Shown here piece after piece: positions 52,901 to 61,539 of a stretch of DNA of 64,000 nt (its first letter is position 1; each line of letters starts with the position of its first letter). The notes under the pieces are model-generated. The model was not told the origin of the DNA. It searched no databases and worked only from the letters and a program-made list of their open reading frames with translations. The position numbers and the translations under genes were made by a program. Source of the stretch: Sclerodactyla briareus (taxonomy: Eukaryota; Echinodermata; Holothuroidea; Dendrochirotida; Sclerodactylidae). The DNA lies in the NCBI GenBank assembly GCA_026419785.1, contig JAODTK010004666.1, forward strand, positions 599,501 to 663,500. The letters run 5' to 3'.

Positions 52901-55590
52901 GTAACACATCAAGTGAGTATCATGTAGTGGTGAAAAAAGTTGGTCAATGAACCTTGTCATTTCTGCGAGCATTTACAGCAAAATCTTAAAGCTTTTTGAG
53001 GTGGATATAGTTAACCAGCCCTTAATTGCTTATCTATAGATGCACTAACAGTGACCAGTTCAAGTTCATTAGAACTAATCGTTGACCATGACTATCAATG
53101 AGGCCCCAAGGTTTGTGGTAATCTGACCAAATTGGAAAATTGTTGAAAGGTTAGACACATAACATGACTTCCACTGACCAATCCCCTATTTTGAATATGT
53201 CACGACCAACAGTGGACTGCAATCAAAATGTTCCGGAACTTTAACAAATTTGTTGCAGCAACTGAACGAATTAGACACATAAATGACCTCCAGTGACCCA
53301 AATATTGGGATTAAATGGGTAGACCATACCCACCATGGTTCATGAAAATCTGACAAACTTTAGAATTGTGTATGAATTATGCAAATCGGACAACCTAATT
53401 AGAATTTTGTACCTGGAATCCAATCAGTTCATCTACTTGATATCCAGTACTTTGTGCCAAACCAAATCCATTGCAGTTGTTGGCGCACCTCACTGACGTC
53501 TTCAAAACAATTTTGATGACAAACGGACCTACAGTTTCCAGATAGAACATTTTATGACTTGGCTCCTAAGCCGCGCCCACTCATGAATATTATTAAATCG
53601 GCACACAAACAAGAGGGACCATCTATTCACTATGGGGCATCCAATTTGGGAGTAATATCTCCTTCCGTCTTTCACACATCGTGCTCACAAGAATTTCCAG
53701 CAAAACTACTTGAAGCCATGCCCCTCATGAATATAAATGAGGAGCAACAATACAATAATACATAATATTAATACATAGTATTTTATCAGCACCCCTCACT
53801 GATTTCATCAAAACAAGTTTGACAGAAATAGGGCCTATGGTTGCCAAGATATGCATTTTTATGATTTGGCTATGAGGCATCCACCAACTAATTATGGGAT
53901 TAACCTCTTCCATCTTCCACTTCTTACTAATTTGAGCCTCACCCCTTATGAATATTAATGAGGACCAACAATAACAATACCACAGTATTTAATATCACTC
54001 CTCACTAATGTCACCAAAACAAGTTTGATGGATAGTGGACCTATGGTTGTCAAAATATTGACATTTTTATGATTTGGCTTCTGAGCCCTGCCCACTCATG
54101 AAACTAAAGCGCCCTCACACGTTTTGTGTTTGTTTAGTCCAGCAGTCATAATGTAACAGAAGTTCAATTCCAATTCCAACATTTCACATCATTTCCATGG
54201 CAAGGAACTTAACAGTTTCTTTATTTATCACATTTCCAATCATATCTTAGTGATCTTCTTCAAACAGCGCAATAACAATTCATCCATGAAAGCCAACGAA
54301 AATGTTACCTCACAGAATGGATTATGGCGATTTCCAGAAAGTACCATGCAACAGCATGAGGAGCTAAAATTACAGGCTGTGGTTTCCATAGCAACAGCAA
54401 ATCCTAAGTTAATTCATATTGAGAAACACTGCCTCGCTTTGCAGGGGGTCAATTGGCAAGACGTCCATAAGACCATGAGCTGGCGATTACAGTCGCATAC
54501 TGTCTAGGGCTTCAGATCGTTCTCTCCAGAAAGCCCATCAAGATAAAACAGTAATGGAATATACTACTAACGTACCATGATCATGAAATATTCCCCCCTA
54601 AGGATTGGAAGAAACTCACAAGGGAAGATACTCACCTGTACACATCGACAACTGCAGCAATTTATATGTTTTAACAAAAAAGAAGAAAGTGCACTGATAT
54701 TTTCTACCCAGGGTGGTGTTTGCTCGATAGGTGACTCTCGGCACCACTCCCTGCTGGTCAGTGATCACCTGTATGGAATCTTTGAAGTACATTTCACGCC
54801 TTTTTTCCCTGAATTAGCTGTGCCAATACAACTTAATCAAACCAGACCAAGACATTTCGTTGGTGGAAACTGGCTGTTACATGAACTGAATGCAGCAGAT
54901 CACTGGTTCTCACCTTAAAGTTCTACTCAGACCTTGGAATATTCAAGAAAATAAGCATCTATGATATTGAAAATGAATGCCATCATTCGATACCTCATCT
55001 ACAAGAAGAACATAAGTCAAAATTACAGCACTCAAATCATTTCTATTCTTGGAGAAAATGATGATCAGTCTGTGGACTTTCAAAGAAGCTAGCCAGCAGC
55101 AACAAACGTATATGTTTCGCTACAGGGGCCTATTCCATGGAATTATCAATTTTGACCTAATACTATCGTTTCAACAGATTCCATTTTCAATTGTGGCTCT
55201 TATATTAGTCAATACGATAGATTCTACAGTATGGTAACGCTGTGGCTGGAAAGAGAACATGAAAAAAAAAAAAAAAATGAACGCTGAATGGAACTTTCAG
55301 CTACTTTCTGGCTGGGGGAACTTACCCCCCAGTGGTGTACATACAGGGACGGGGAGGTTGAACAGGCTTTCATGAGGTCAACGTTTTTCCAATCCAACCT
55401 TCTCTCGGCATAATTCTGCATCTCCAAACTTGTTTGCTCAGCTGAGTATTAGGCTAACTTACCATGATACAGCCCTTGCATCTGTATTACGTTTAAATGC
55501 TCGCACGCCCTCACCAGGGCTTCAATGCCATTGTCACTGATCTTGTCGCACCAGGATATGTTCAGCTCACTGAGCTGTTTACAGCCATCA
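40859..55590 (-). CDS. FBXL20: F-box and leucine-rich repeat protein, FBXL2/FBXL20 family, seven C-terminal exons
   Basis: FBXL2/FBXL20 proteins are substrate-binding subunits of SCF (SKP1-CUL1-F-box) ubiquitin ligases; the LRR horseshoe recognises the target and a C-terminal CaaX box can anchor the protein to membranes. Exons in gene order: 55463-55590, 52566-52647, 49044-49174, 48131-48191, 45022-45115, 42368-42580 and 40859-40964. Cysteine-containing LRRs are plain, for example LNISWCDKISDNGIEALV, VIELDNCPLITDASLEHL and RIELYDCQLITRAGI. The last exon gives VKVHAYFAP and ends RYCRCCAIL-stop. Four exons need a one-base correction or more. The F-box and first repeats were not found in the 8.4 kb upstream, so the 5' part probably lies past the right edge. 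Introns hold repeats. Assignment to FBXL20 rather than FBXL2 is not possible for what is likely their single invertebrate counterpart. Confidence 0.93.
41051..42150 (-). repeat. Repeat family A, full-length copy
   Basis: It begins tgtctcgcctg and ends gcgcgagaca, giving short terminal inverted repeats. The hairpin-bearing end, of the type CCTGAACTTTGTTCAGG, is at the right. The interior is built of diverged ~130-150-bp modules, each with a ttatgcaaatta-like core and a tcatgaaa...ccaa segment. No coding capacity. It lies in the last FBXL intron. Confidence 0.75.
42368..42580 (-). CDS. FBXL20: FBXL exon: penultimate, SHCELI through ITRAGI
   Basis: Acceptor ttctgacag, donor gtgagc. It contains LSHCELI, GIRHIGTSACATEVLK, VIELDNCPLITDASLEHL, MGCHGLRRIELYDC and QLITRAGI. 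Human FBXL20 has nearly the same ELDNCPLITDASLEHL and RIELYDCQQITRAGI. Single-base losses are apparent before GIRHIG and near the 3' end, where RRLQ is expected. Confidence 0.95.
42690..42805. repeat. Short tandem CACCAAGTA...CAAGTC array
   Basis: About four diverged ~30-bp units of the type caccaagtaaaacaagtcta lie in an FBXL intron. Confidence 0.6.
43008..43903 (-). repeat. Repeat family A, second full-length copy
   Basis: Same termini (tgtctcgcctgg ... cggcgagaca) and the same interior order as the 41.1-kb copy, in the same orientation, about 860 bp away. It is shorter by about 200 bp through internal losses. Confidence 0.75.
44730..44975 (-). repeat. Repeat family A, truncated hairpin-end fragment
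   Basis: It carries the tactacatacaaatttttaa block and ends in ctttgttcaggtgagacaca. Only the hairpin-proximal ~245 bp remain. Confidence 0.6.
45022..45115 (-). CDS. FBXL20: FBXL exon: LRR with IADD...LGCPNLEKL
   Basis: Acceptor cactcttgcag, donor gtgagt. It reads LVSKHQVDLVLSRIADD, then LSHL, then LGCPNLEKL in shifted frames, which is the order expected for EKMDLEEC...ITDSTLIQLSIHCPRLQVL. At least two one-base shifts are needed, so this is the weakest of the seven exons. Confidence 0.72.
46199..46237. repeat. GATG/GATA tetranucleotide microsatellite
   Basis: gatggatggatggatggtag followed by atagatag, a short simple repeat. Confidence 0.85.
47376..47775. repeat. 43-bp minisatellite, about ten units
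   Basis: Units begin near 47381, 47424, 47466, 47508, 47551, 47594, 47637, 47680, 47723 and 47761. Each reads aggcaagttctgatagggct, then gcact...gtgcttatagtaggg. The repeat stays open in one + frame and partly in a - frame, which for a near-identical array needs no coding explanation. It lies in an FBXL intron. Confidence 0.9.
48131..48191 (-). CDS. FBXL20: FBXL exon: TLEVSGCLQFSDSGFQALAR
   Basis: An intact 61-bp exon, acceptor cccctcag and donor gtaagt. It joins in phase with the previous exon (SIR then TLEVSGC). It matches ILEVARC...LTDVGFTTLAR of the vertebrate proteins. Confidence 0.95.
48527..48880 (+). repeat. ~350-bp repeat, copy 1
   Basis: It matches 54944-55300 through gtcaaaattacagcactcaa, atcatttctatt and ggagaaaatgatgatcag. 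Identity is roughly 75-80% by eye. It lies 163 bp downstream, in gene direction, of an FBXL donor. Confidence 0.75.
49044..49174 (-). CDS. FBXL20: FBXL exon: LRRs NISDDGMQDLARGC and onward
   Basis: An intact 131-bp exon with acceptor cccaacag and donor gtgagg. It reads NISDDGMQDLARGC, TKLESLCLSGC, QHLTDKALLSL and SNHCHSIR. It corresponds to human FBXL20 ITDEGLITICRGC...LCASGC...NCPRLR. The clean frame shows the gene is not a decayed copy. Confidence 0.96.
49430..49660 (+). repeat. Degenerate tRNA-derived SINE
   Basis: TTAGCTCAGTCGG at about 49440 is a perfect Pol III A box, and the following gtaaagc...cttgtgagcc looks like a tRNA D-arm and anticodon arm. No good B box follows at the normal distance, so this is a decayed SINE, not a functional tRNA gene. 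Confidence 0.45.
49910..50475 (-). repeat. Repeat family A, partial copy
   Basis: It has the gcataaattatgcaaataag modules, the caaatctaaccaag block and the terminal cattcaggcgagacaaga. The left terminus is missing. Confidence 0.65.
50502..50530 (+). repeat. Interstitial telomere-type repeat (TTAGGG)n
   Basis: About four consecutive units of ttaggg follow a gtaggtaggg start. Too short to be a chromosome end. Confidence 0.85.
51605..51990. repeat. Tandem ~120-bp repeat, three to four units
   Basis: tcctgaggggaccac-type starts occur near 51610, 51734, 51856 and 51950. Each is followed by ggaccagta, ctggaca and catcacagctaagtggacca. A C-run interrupts the third unit. Confidence 0.7.
52401..52540. 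mobile_element. Tiny fold-back element of GGACAATTCCC units
   Basis: The left arm has ccggacaattcccac twice. The right arm has the inverse (gggggaattgtcgg) three times, with about 70 bp between. Total length is about 140 bp with no coding capacity. It ends some 20-27 bp from the donor of the FBXL exon at 52566. Confidence 0.75.
52566..52647 (-). CDS. FBXL20: FBXL exon: LRR starting ITDEGLHHLGC
   Basis: The acceptor is cttgtttcag and the donor gtgagt. The exon opens ITDEGLHHLGCHSP and then degrades through apparent indels where LKTLNLLTC is expected. The 82-bp length matches the 81-bp vertebrate unit. A small fold-back repeat begins about 27 bp downstream of the donor. Confidence 0.82.
53100..53480 (-). 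repeat. Repeat family A, interior fragment
   Basis: It repeats the ttagacacataaatgacctc and ggttcatgaaaatctgacaa modules seen in the full-length copies. Neither terminus is present. Confidence 0.55.
53480..54115. repeat. Tandem ~200-300-bp repeat, three units
   Basis: Unit starts at about 53482, 53789 and 53994 read cacctcactga, cccctcactgatttcatc and ctcctcactaatgtcacc. Each then has an aaaacaagtttga block, a ggacctatggttg block and ttatgatttggct. Confidence 0.65.
54944..55300 (+). repeat. ~350-bp repeat, copy 2
   Basis: Direct-orientation partner of 48527-48880. It also ends about 162 bp from the donor of an FBXL LRR exon. Confidence 0.75.
55463..55590 (-). CDS. FBXL20: FBXL exon: LRR starting DGCKQLSELNISWC
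   Basis: On the minus strand the acceptor is cccatacag and the donor gtaagt. It reads DGCKQLSELNISWC, DKISDNGIEALVRAC and EHLNVIQMQG. Human FBXL20 has LNISWC followed by ...GIQALVRGC at the same place. One extra G near the end turns the expected GCIM into GLYH; removing it puts the next exon (ITDEGL) in phase. Confidence 0.93.
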
Positions 55591-55734
55591 CTGTATGGGA
55601 ATGAGGAGAGAGGAGAGAGACTCAGATAATATGTTAATGACAACCAATACAAACACACAATCCTAAATCTGCTACTGAAGTTCTGTAAACTTATATTGAA
55701 AAATCAACTAATACCACATCATTATATCCCTGTG

Positions 55735-56160
55735 ACACTGGAAGTGTCCGGGATATTATGGTTTTGGGTGTGTAGCCACTGCCGCCACCGCCACTGCCGT
55801 CCCAGGCACCGCCGCCACCACCGGAAACTTTAGGCGTTAGTGCAATAACTCTTTACGCTTTATCCGATTGATTCGAAACTTGTACACTGTCCGCCCCAGT
55901 GAAATCTCGGATGGAATTCGAACGTGGGCTTCACTGCAATGCTGGGGGCCGCTTGATTGCATAATTACGCGAAATTTTCAAGTTAGTCGGATTTGAACGA
56001 AACTTGGTGGGTAGGGACTATAGTTGATCATGAAAAATGTGGAGGTCATTTCAAGGTCATCGGAGGTCAAATTTGTATATTTCATGTTACCTCTTAGTAA
56101 CTTCCATGAATGACAACAAAACTTGGTGGATGAAGGCTATCCTGATTTCTGCTCTGTCTC
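55735..56160. repeat. Repeat family C with GCC-trinucleotide tract
   Basis: A ccgccaccgccactgccg tract is followed by ttgaacgaaacttggtgggt and aaggtcatcggaggtcaa modules. Related modules recur at 59160-59650. The proline/alanine-like triplets are low complexity; no exon is supported. Confidence 0.5.
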
Positions 56161-59159
56161 TATGGGCTGCTAGATACTTCTTCGCATGATTGCCTTCAAA
56201 AGCGGGGATATACAACACATGTCTAGTTTATTCATGTCTAGTTTTGTTGTTTCTTGAGGAGCACTCTACAACACTCTACAACAGTCCTTCAGTGAATGGA
56301 GTGTTTCTGAGAGCTGGAGAGTGGAGATTGGTAAGTATGGTTCACTTTTCCTGCCAGTCATATGAAAATCAAAGGTGAAGGCACTTAATTGATAAGTGGA
56401 TGCTTGTGTGCTGATGTTGACGAATGTTAACATCTAATTTCAGAATCAAAGGTGAGTTGGTAATTGTCTCGGTTATGGTGACACCAGACGCAACTCCGCG
56501 TAGAGATCCTTGCCCTTTTTTCCCCCCAACATGTTCCCCTTACAAGGTTGTGGCATCATCATGATGATTCAGCTATATAAACCCTGCAAGATGTGTGTTG
56601 CCAACTCAAACCACAACTTGACACAAAACGACCCAATCACCTGCAATCTTTACTAACCGCAAGAGATGTTTGTTGCTTTTGACCAAGGTCAAAAGTCATC
56701 TGAAGGGCAATTGAAGTAAAATACTGAAATTATAAAACCTGGTAATAATTGTACTCTTGAAGAGAGAATGTAAATTTTACGATTCATAAACAGTGAGGTC
56801 CAACGGTTTCCCTTCAGTGTGGGAAGTACCAGTGACGAACACTGAGTCGCCAGACTGCAGGCAAGGCTTATTGATGAGGATCACTTTAGCAAAATTCACA
56901 CCTCATACGTACTGGTGTGGTCAAAGCAGATAGAGTAAATGAAGTGCGTTCTTTGAATCAGACGACCACATCACAATCATCAACCGATTCTGGTAAAAAA
57001 AAATTCCTCATTGGGGGTATATGTGTAAGGAAAGAGAAATGCATGCTGCATACAGGCCTATATATTGTCAATTGCATACCCTCCACTTACCCGACCCTGG
57101 CCAAGTGGTCATTGTAGGTCATTCAGTGTCCATAGCATGGTGTCTCCCATGTTGGTCATGGGACCATATGTCGTTAATCACATGTGACTGAGGGTTAAGT
57201 CATTGCCAGTCATCGTTTCAGCACAAAGTGACGAGAGTTGCATCATTTTGTTGACCCACCTTAGTGCCTGCACTCATCTTGTGTCTGGGGTACTGGGGTG
57301 TTCATGCAATTGACCAGAGTGATAACTGTTTAAAATAACTTGTATAATAGCCATTTTACCATTCCATCAAATGTCTCATTGCCCCCCCCCCAATTTTTTT
57401 TTTTTTTAGGGTCAAACTTTTCATGAGGCTTTCAAATCTCATACTCCCTCCAACATTGTTGGGATAGTATGGCCCACCCTTGCAGCACCTCTCATAACAA
57501 ATGTATCTGGCTGCATGATAATCATACTAATAATATAGAACAGACAAGATTCTTTGTCAATTTTCTAGTGGTATAATATATATAATATATATATATAGAT
57601 ATATATATAGGATATTCTATATATATATATATATATATAATAATAGACATACATACATCATGTATAGCCCATGTTGAGGCATTCCTGAATTTGTGGTCTC
57701 ATTTAATGTCGATCCAGTAGACTTTCTGGCAAAATTGTAAAAATGTTAATACCCGGCAACCACTTTTTCCCCGACTAGTCACAGACATCATGTGACTGTC
57801 AAACCGATAGATTAAGGCGTCTTTCGGTCTAACTACCATGGCGCTGAGGCGAATTCGGGGTGACTTGATCCAGGTTTCAAAATGTCCAGGACTCGATGGC
57901 CTGTACTTCCACTACTTTTTGAAATTTCCAATGTTACTGCAATAGAGGCCCACTGTCTCAAACTTCGGGGTCAAGCGCGCAGAGGATTCGTAAATATTTC
58001 TTCTCGCAGGGAGAGAGTGTCAATGAGTGGAATTGTCTTCTGAAAATGTTGTTCTCTGTAAGAATGTGAATGGTTCTAAGAACCGTCCGATTTATTTTCA
58101 GGAATCCAGGCGAATTATTTAGTGGTGTGCGTTCATTTTTCTTCCTGGAATGTTTGTGGCTCCGGGTTCTTATGAGGTTTTGTCCTTCCTGACCTTATTC
58201 ACGGAAACTAAATTAAACTAACTAAACTAGATAGGCACTGGGGAATTACGAGAGATATGTTATAGACTCAACCCCTACCATCTCTGCTTGGGGTATAGGG
58301 TAATGCCTTTCTTTGCTCAATAGCGAAAAATGCCACAAAGTGTGTGCCCTTCCCCACTTCCGAAGCTCCTTGACCCTTACTTCTCTTCTTCCCCAAATCA
58401 CTACCCTCTCATGCTTATACACACACCAAGTTAATTCCCTCATTAGCTGAGGGCTTGTGCTATGAATAGTAACAAACAGGTAATTAATACCCAATAGTCA
58501 GTCTTGCCTGTCAAGTACGTTGAAATTTACATCCGGAAGTGTGCTTAGAGGAGAAGTTCCATTCGGTCAGGATTTATATTTGAACGTTGTCCAGGCTTGC
58601 ATGTCAGAAACCAGATTTTACTGCATTGTATATGCTGCAGTAGCGAGTCTCTCGCCTTCTCACGAAAGTAGGTGTGTGAACGATCTAAAATTTAAACGCT
58701 GCTGCTTACGAAGAAAAAGGCTATTTTGCTGATGCCCGAGGTAAGCGAATCCGTTGATTTCATTTGAATGTGTGGCCTATATTATGGATCAAAATTTTCT
58801 AATTTTTCTGTGAAATTTTGTTGGCCTCTTAATAACGTGTGGCCATTAAAAACATGTTGAACAGGGAAATAATTATTTCCATATGTTTCAGTTGAATGAG
58901 GCGGGTTTTTTCTCGTTTAGCAAGAGTTAGGAGATCGTAGATAGAAGGACACGTGCGTACAGATCACAGAACCCATCGCGAAACGTGGGGATAATATTCT
59001 CCTTGTCGAATAGGCTCCCATTCGGTACCGTTCGGATTCCTCACAAATATTACACTACATCGGAAGCCTATTTATGGATATAGAGAATGGGTTATTTAGT
59101 GGGCAAGCAAGCGTTCATTTCTGGTCCCGCCTCGACTGGCCAGAACTCTAACGTTTAGG
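56161..59159. other. No exon recognised upstream of the FBXL exons
   Basis: Would be intron if the F-box exons lie beyond the window. Besides the AT microsatellite nothing is assignable; the open frames at 58246-58732 have no family resemblance. Confidence 0.4.
57574..57643. repeat. AT dinucleotide microsatellite
   Basis: Interrupted (AT/TA)n over about 70 bp. Confidence 0.9.
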
Positions 59160-59650
59160 CCGATGATCTGAAACTTGGTACATGTGTCCGCCTAGGTGAA
59201 AATTCTCAGAGGAGTTCGAAGGGGGGCATCACTGCATGTCTACTGCCCTCTATTTTGCGGTTTTTTACACGGAAAATACTGATTATCTGATTTACACTTA
59301 ATTGGTGGGTTTGAGGCAAAAGTTGGTTCCCGAAAAACATTGACAGTTATTTAAAGTCAATGGAGGAAACACTTGCGTTGTTTCTCCAAAAAATACAGCG
59401 GAGTCAGGATTTAATATGAAAATTGCTGGGGGACAAAAGTTGTCGAAAAACACTACGTTGATTTCAAGGTCACAGAGGTCAAATTTGTTGTTTTTTTGCA
59501 ATTTTCTAACTTCGTCAAATTCAAACAAAACTCGGTAAATGTGGATTACAGCTGTTGGACCTTGACTGAAACAACGGGTGGGCCATTCAAAGTCATTGGA
59601 AGTCAAATCGGACAATTATAATGTTCTCCGCTAAACAGTCCACAAAGGTT
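59160..59650. repeat. Repeat family C, second copy
   Basis: It contains gatctgaaacttggtacatg, aaggtcacagaggtcaaatt and caaacaaaactcggtaaat modules in the order seen at 55.8-56.1 kb. Confidence 0.5.
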
Positions 59651-60194
59651 GTGTGTCGCAGTGATATACACATCGGCAGTTTACCCGCATGCACAGGTCT
59701 AGTTAATACATCTTTCGTCTTGCACATCCTCCTCTACACTTTCAGGTGCAGGCATTATTGCTGAAATGTCACACGATCCACGAACAATATTCCGTTAATA
59801 TTCAAAGAACAAACCTTTATTCCTTGCTGGATTAACTGTCCTTGTAATTATTTGATTAACTAGGCATTCATATAGTAAGGGAAAAACAATGGTGATGACT
59901 TCTGAAGAACTAATCAGCAGCTTTATCTGTTACATTTGTTCTCTAGCTCCTCTATCTGTCAATTGCATGTAATGTCTGTCTCAGGGACAGCCGGAGAGCA
60001 TGGCTATATTATCTATGGTGAATACTTGATTGATATTGATCAGCTCCGCGAGGAGACTTTCTAATACCTTGAAATTTTCACTTTACAGTTAGTTACAAAA
60101 CTTTTCAACTTTTTTGAAGAAAAGACTAAAAGACTGAGAAAACCTACATGCCTTACGTTGTTCATCCATCTTTCGAGAGGGCCTTCCATATGTT

Positions 60195-60440
60195 AGCTTC
60201 ATGTGATACTTGGCAGGCAGAGTATTGGACCTACAGACCTCCCAGGAGACTGTGATGGTTGGAAATGTCTTAACAAAAATGCAGCCATGCCTCAATGTGG
60301 AGGGTGACATCAGGACAGTATTACCGGCCAATTGCCTTGCCTATCCATCGTTCCAGTATTCATCTACAGCCCTCACAGGGGTGCAAGTGAGTAGGCAACA
60401 GCCAACAAGCCCCATCATCCCAGTTTTGAACTCAATTCTT
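60195..60440 (+). other. Unassigned open stretch with splice-like edges
   Basis: An 83-codon + frame follows an acceptor-like ttggcag and reaches gtgcaag/tgagta. The translation (LDLQTSQETVMVGNVLTKMQ region) resembles no family I know, and the minus strand is open too. It could be an exon of a third gene or chance. Confidence 0.2.
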
Positions 60441-60724
60441 ACAGCCTTTGGTAGGGTATAACCCAATTCAGGATTTGCGCATGGAAAAATTAGCAATGCC
60501 TTAATACACATTTTTCCAATTGCCCGCCTCGAATTTTAGGAGGGCAAGGAGTGGACCGCCTGATCGAAAACTCACGACAGTCTCTGGTCACTGGTGCTAG
60601 TTTCAATTCCAACATCTCAGCGCCCCACCCAGAATATTAAATTGACAATTTAAGAATTTGTTATTTTTTAACTGGGGAAATATGTGGTGCTAGTCCCAAT
60701 ACTCAAAACTATCAGAATAACATG

Positions 60725-60850
60725 AAACAAGGCGATCGACCCCCAGTGTCTCGCCTGTGCGCGATCAGTGATTTCTTCTTTTTAGTCACCATGACAAACA
60801 ATTACAACTGGCATTCTCATATGTGCTTAATATCCCAATACTCTTAAATA
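60725..60850 (-). repeat. Repeat family A, distal-end fragment
   Basis: gtgtctcgcctgtgcgcgat, then cagtgatttcttc and gtcaccatgacaaacaatta match the non-hairpin ends at 41.05 and 43.0 kb. The rest of the element is absent. Confidence 0.6.
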
Positions 60851-61539
60851 TTTCAAACTTCATTTGCCATCATGACGAACACCCTACTGTACCCTCCATT
60901 ATAAACCACTACTTACTGAGTTAATAGTTCGCTTCAGATTACTGTATGTCCAAACAATGTAAATGAACCCTGAATCTAATTAAAGTTTTATCCATATATC
61001 ATTCAAGGTATGCCCTTTATATATACTACTTCCATCAACTCCTAGGGAGTTCACACCCACCCCCTCTCACATCCCCTGTCTAGGTGGAATAAGCCATCTA
61101 ATTAGGAGTCATGCAGGCCCTACTGGCTGAAGCTATGACTATATAAGAGATACAAGGGAGTTGGACCCTCCTCCCCCCATCTCACCACACCGAGCTTTTA
61201 GCAGGTGACACCTGACACCAGGATCTGAATAGGTGCCTGGGAGTTGGTAAACAAATGACTGAGGGGTTACACTTTATATGGTCAGGTCAGGGGGCCCAGA
61301 AGAGGTTATGCAAGGCTGATGTGAACCCTCAAGTACCTAAAAGGCCAGGTTTTGACAATGGATGACATCTCTTCTGTCACAGATGGGAATACTAGTTCGG
61401 ATGAATGGAATAACCTGCCCGAGGGGTTGATGAATGAGTAAAACATTTTTTATTGATAGCATGCTATAATAATAGCGATTTGCAGCATCCTGCTGGTCAG
61501 ATAGGGTTTGCCCAAAGACCTAAACCATTTCTAGAAGGT

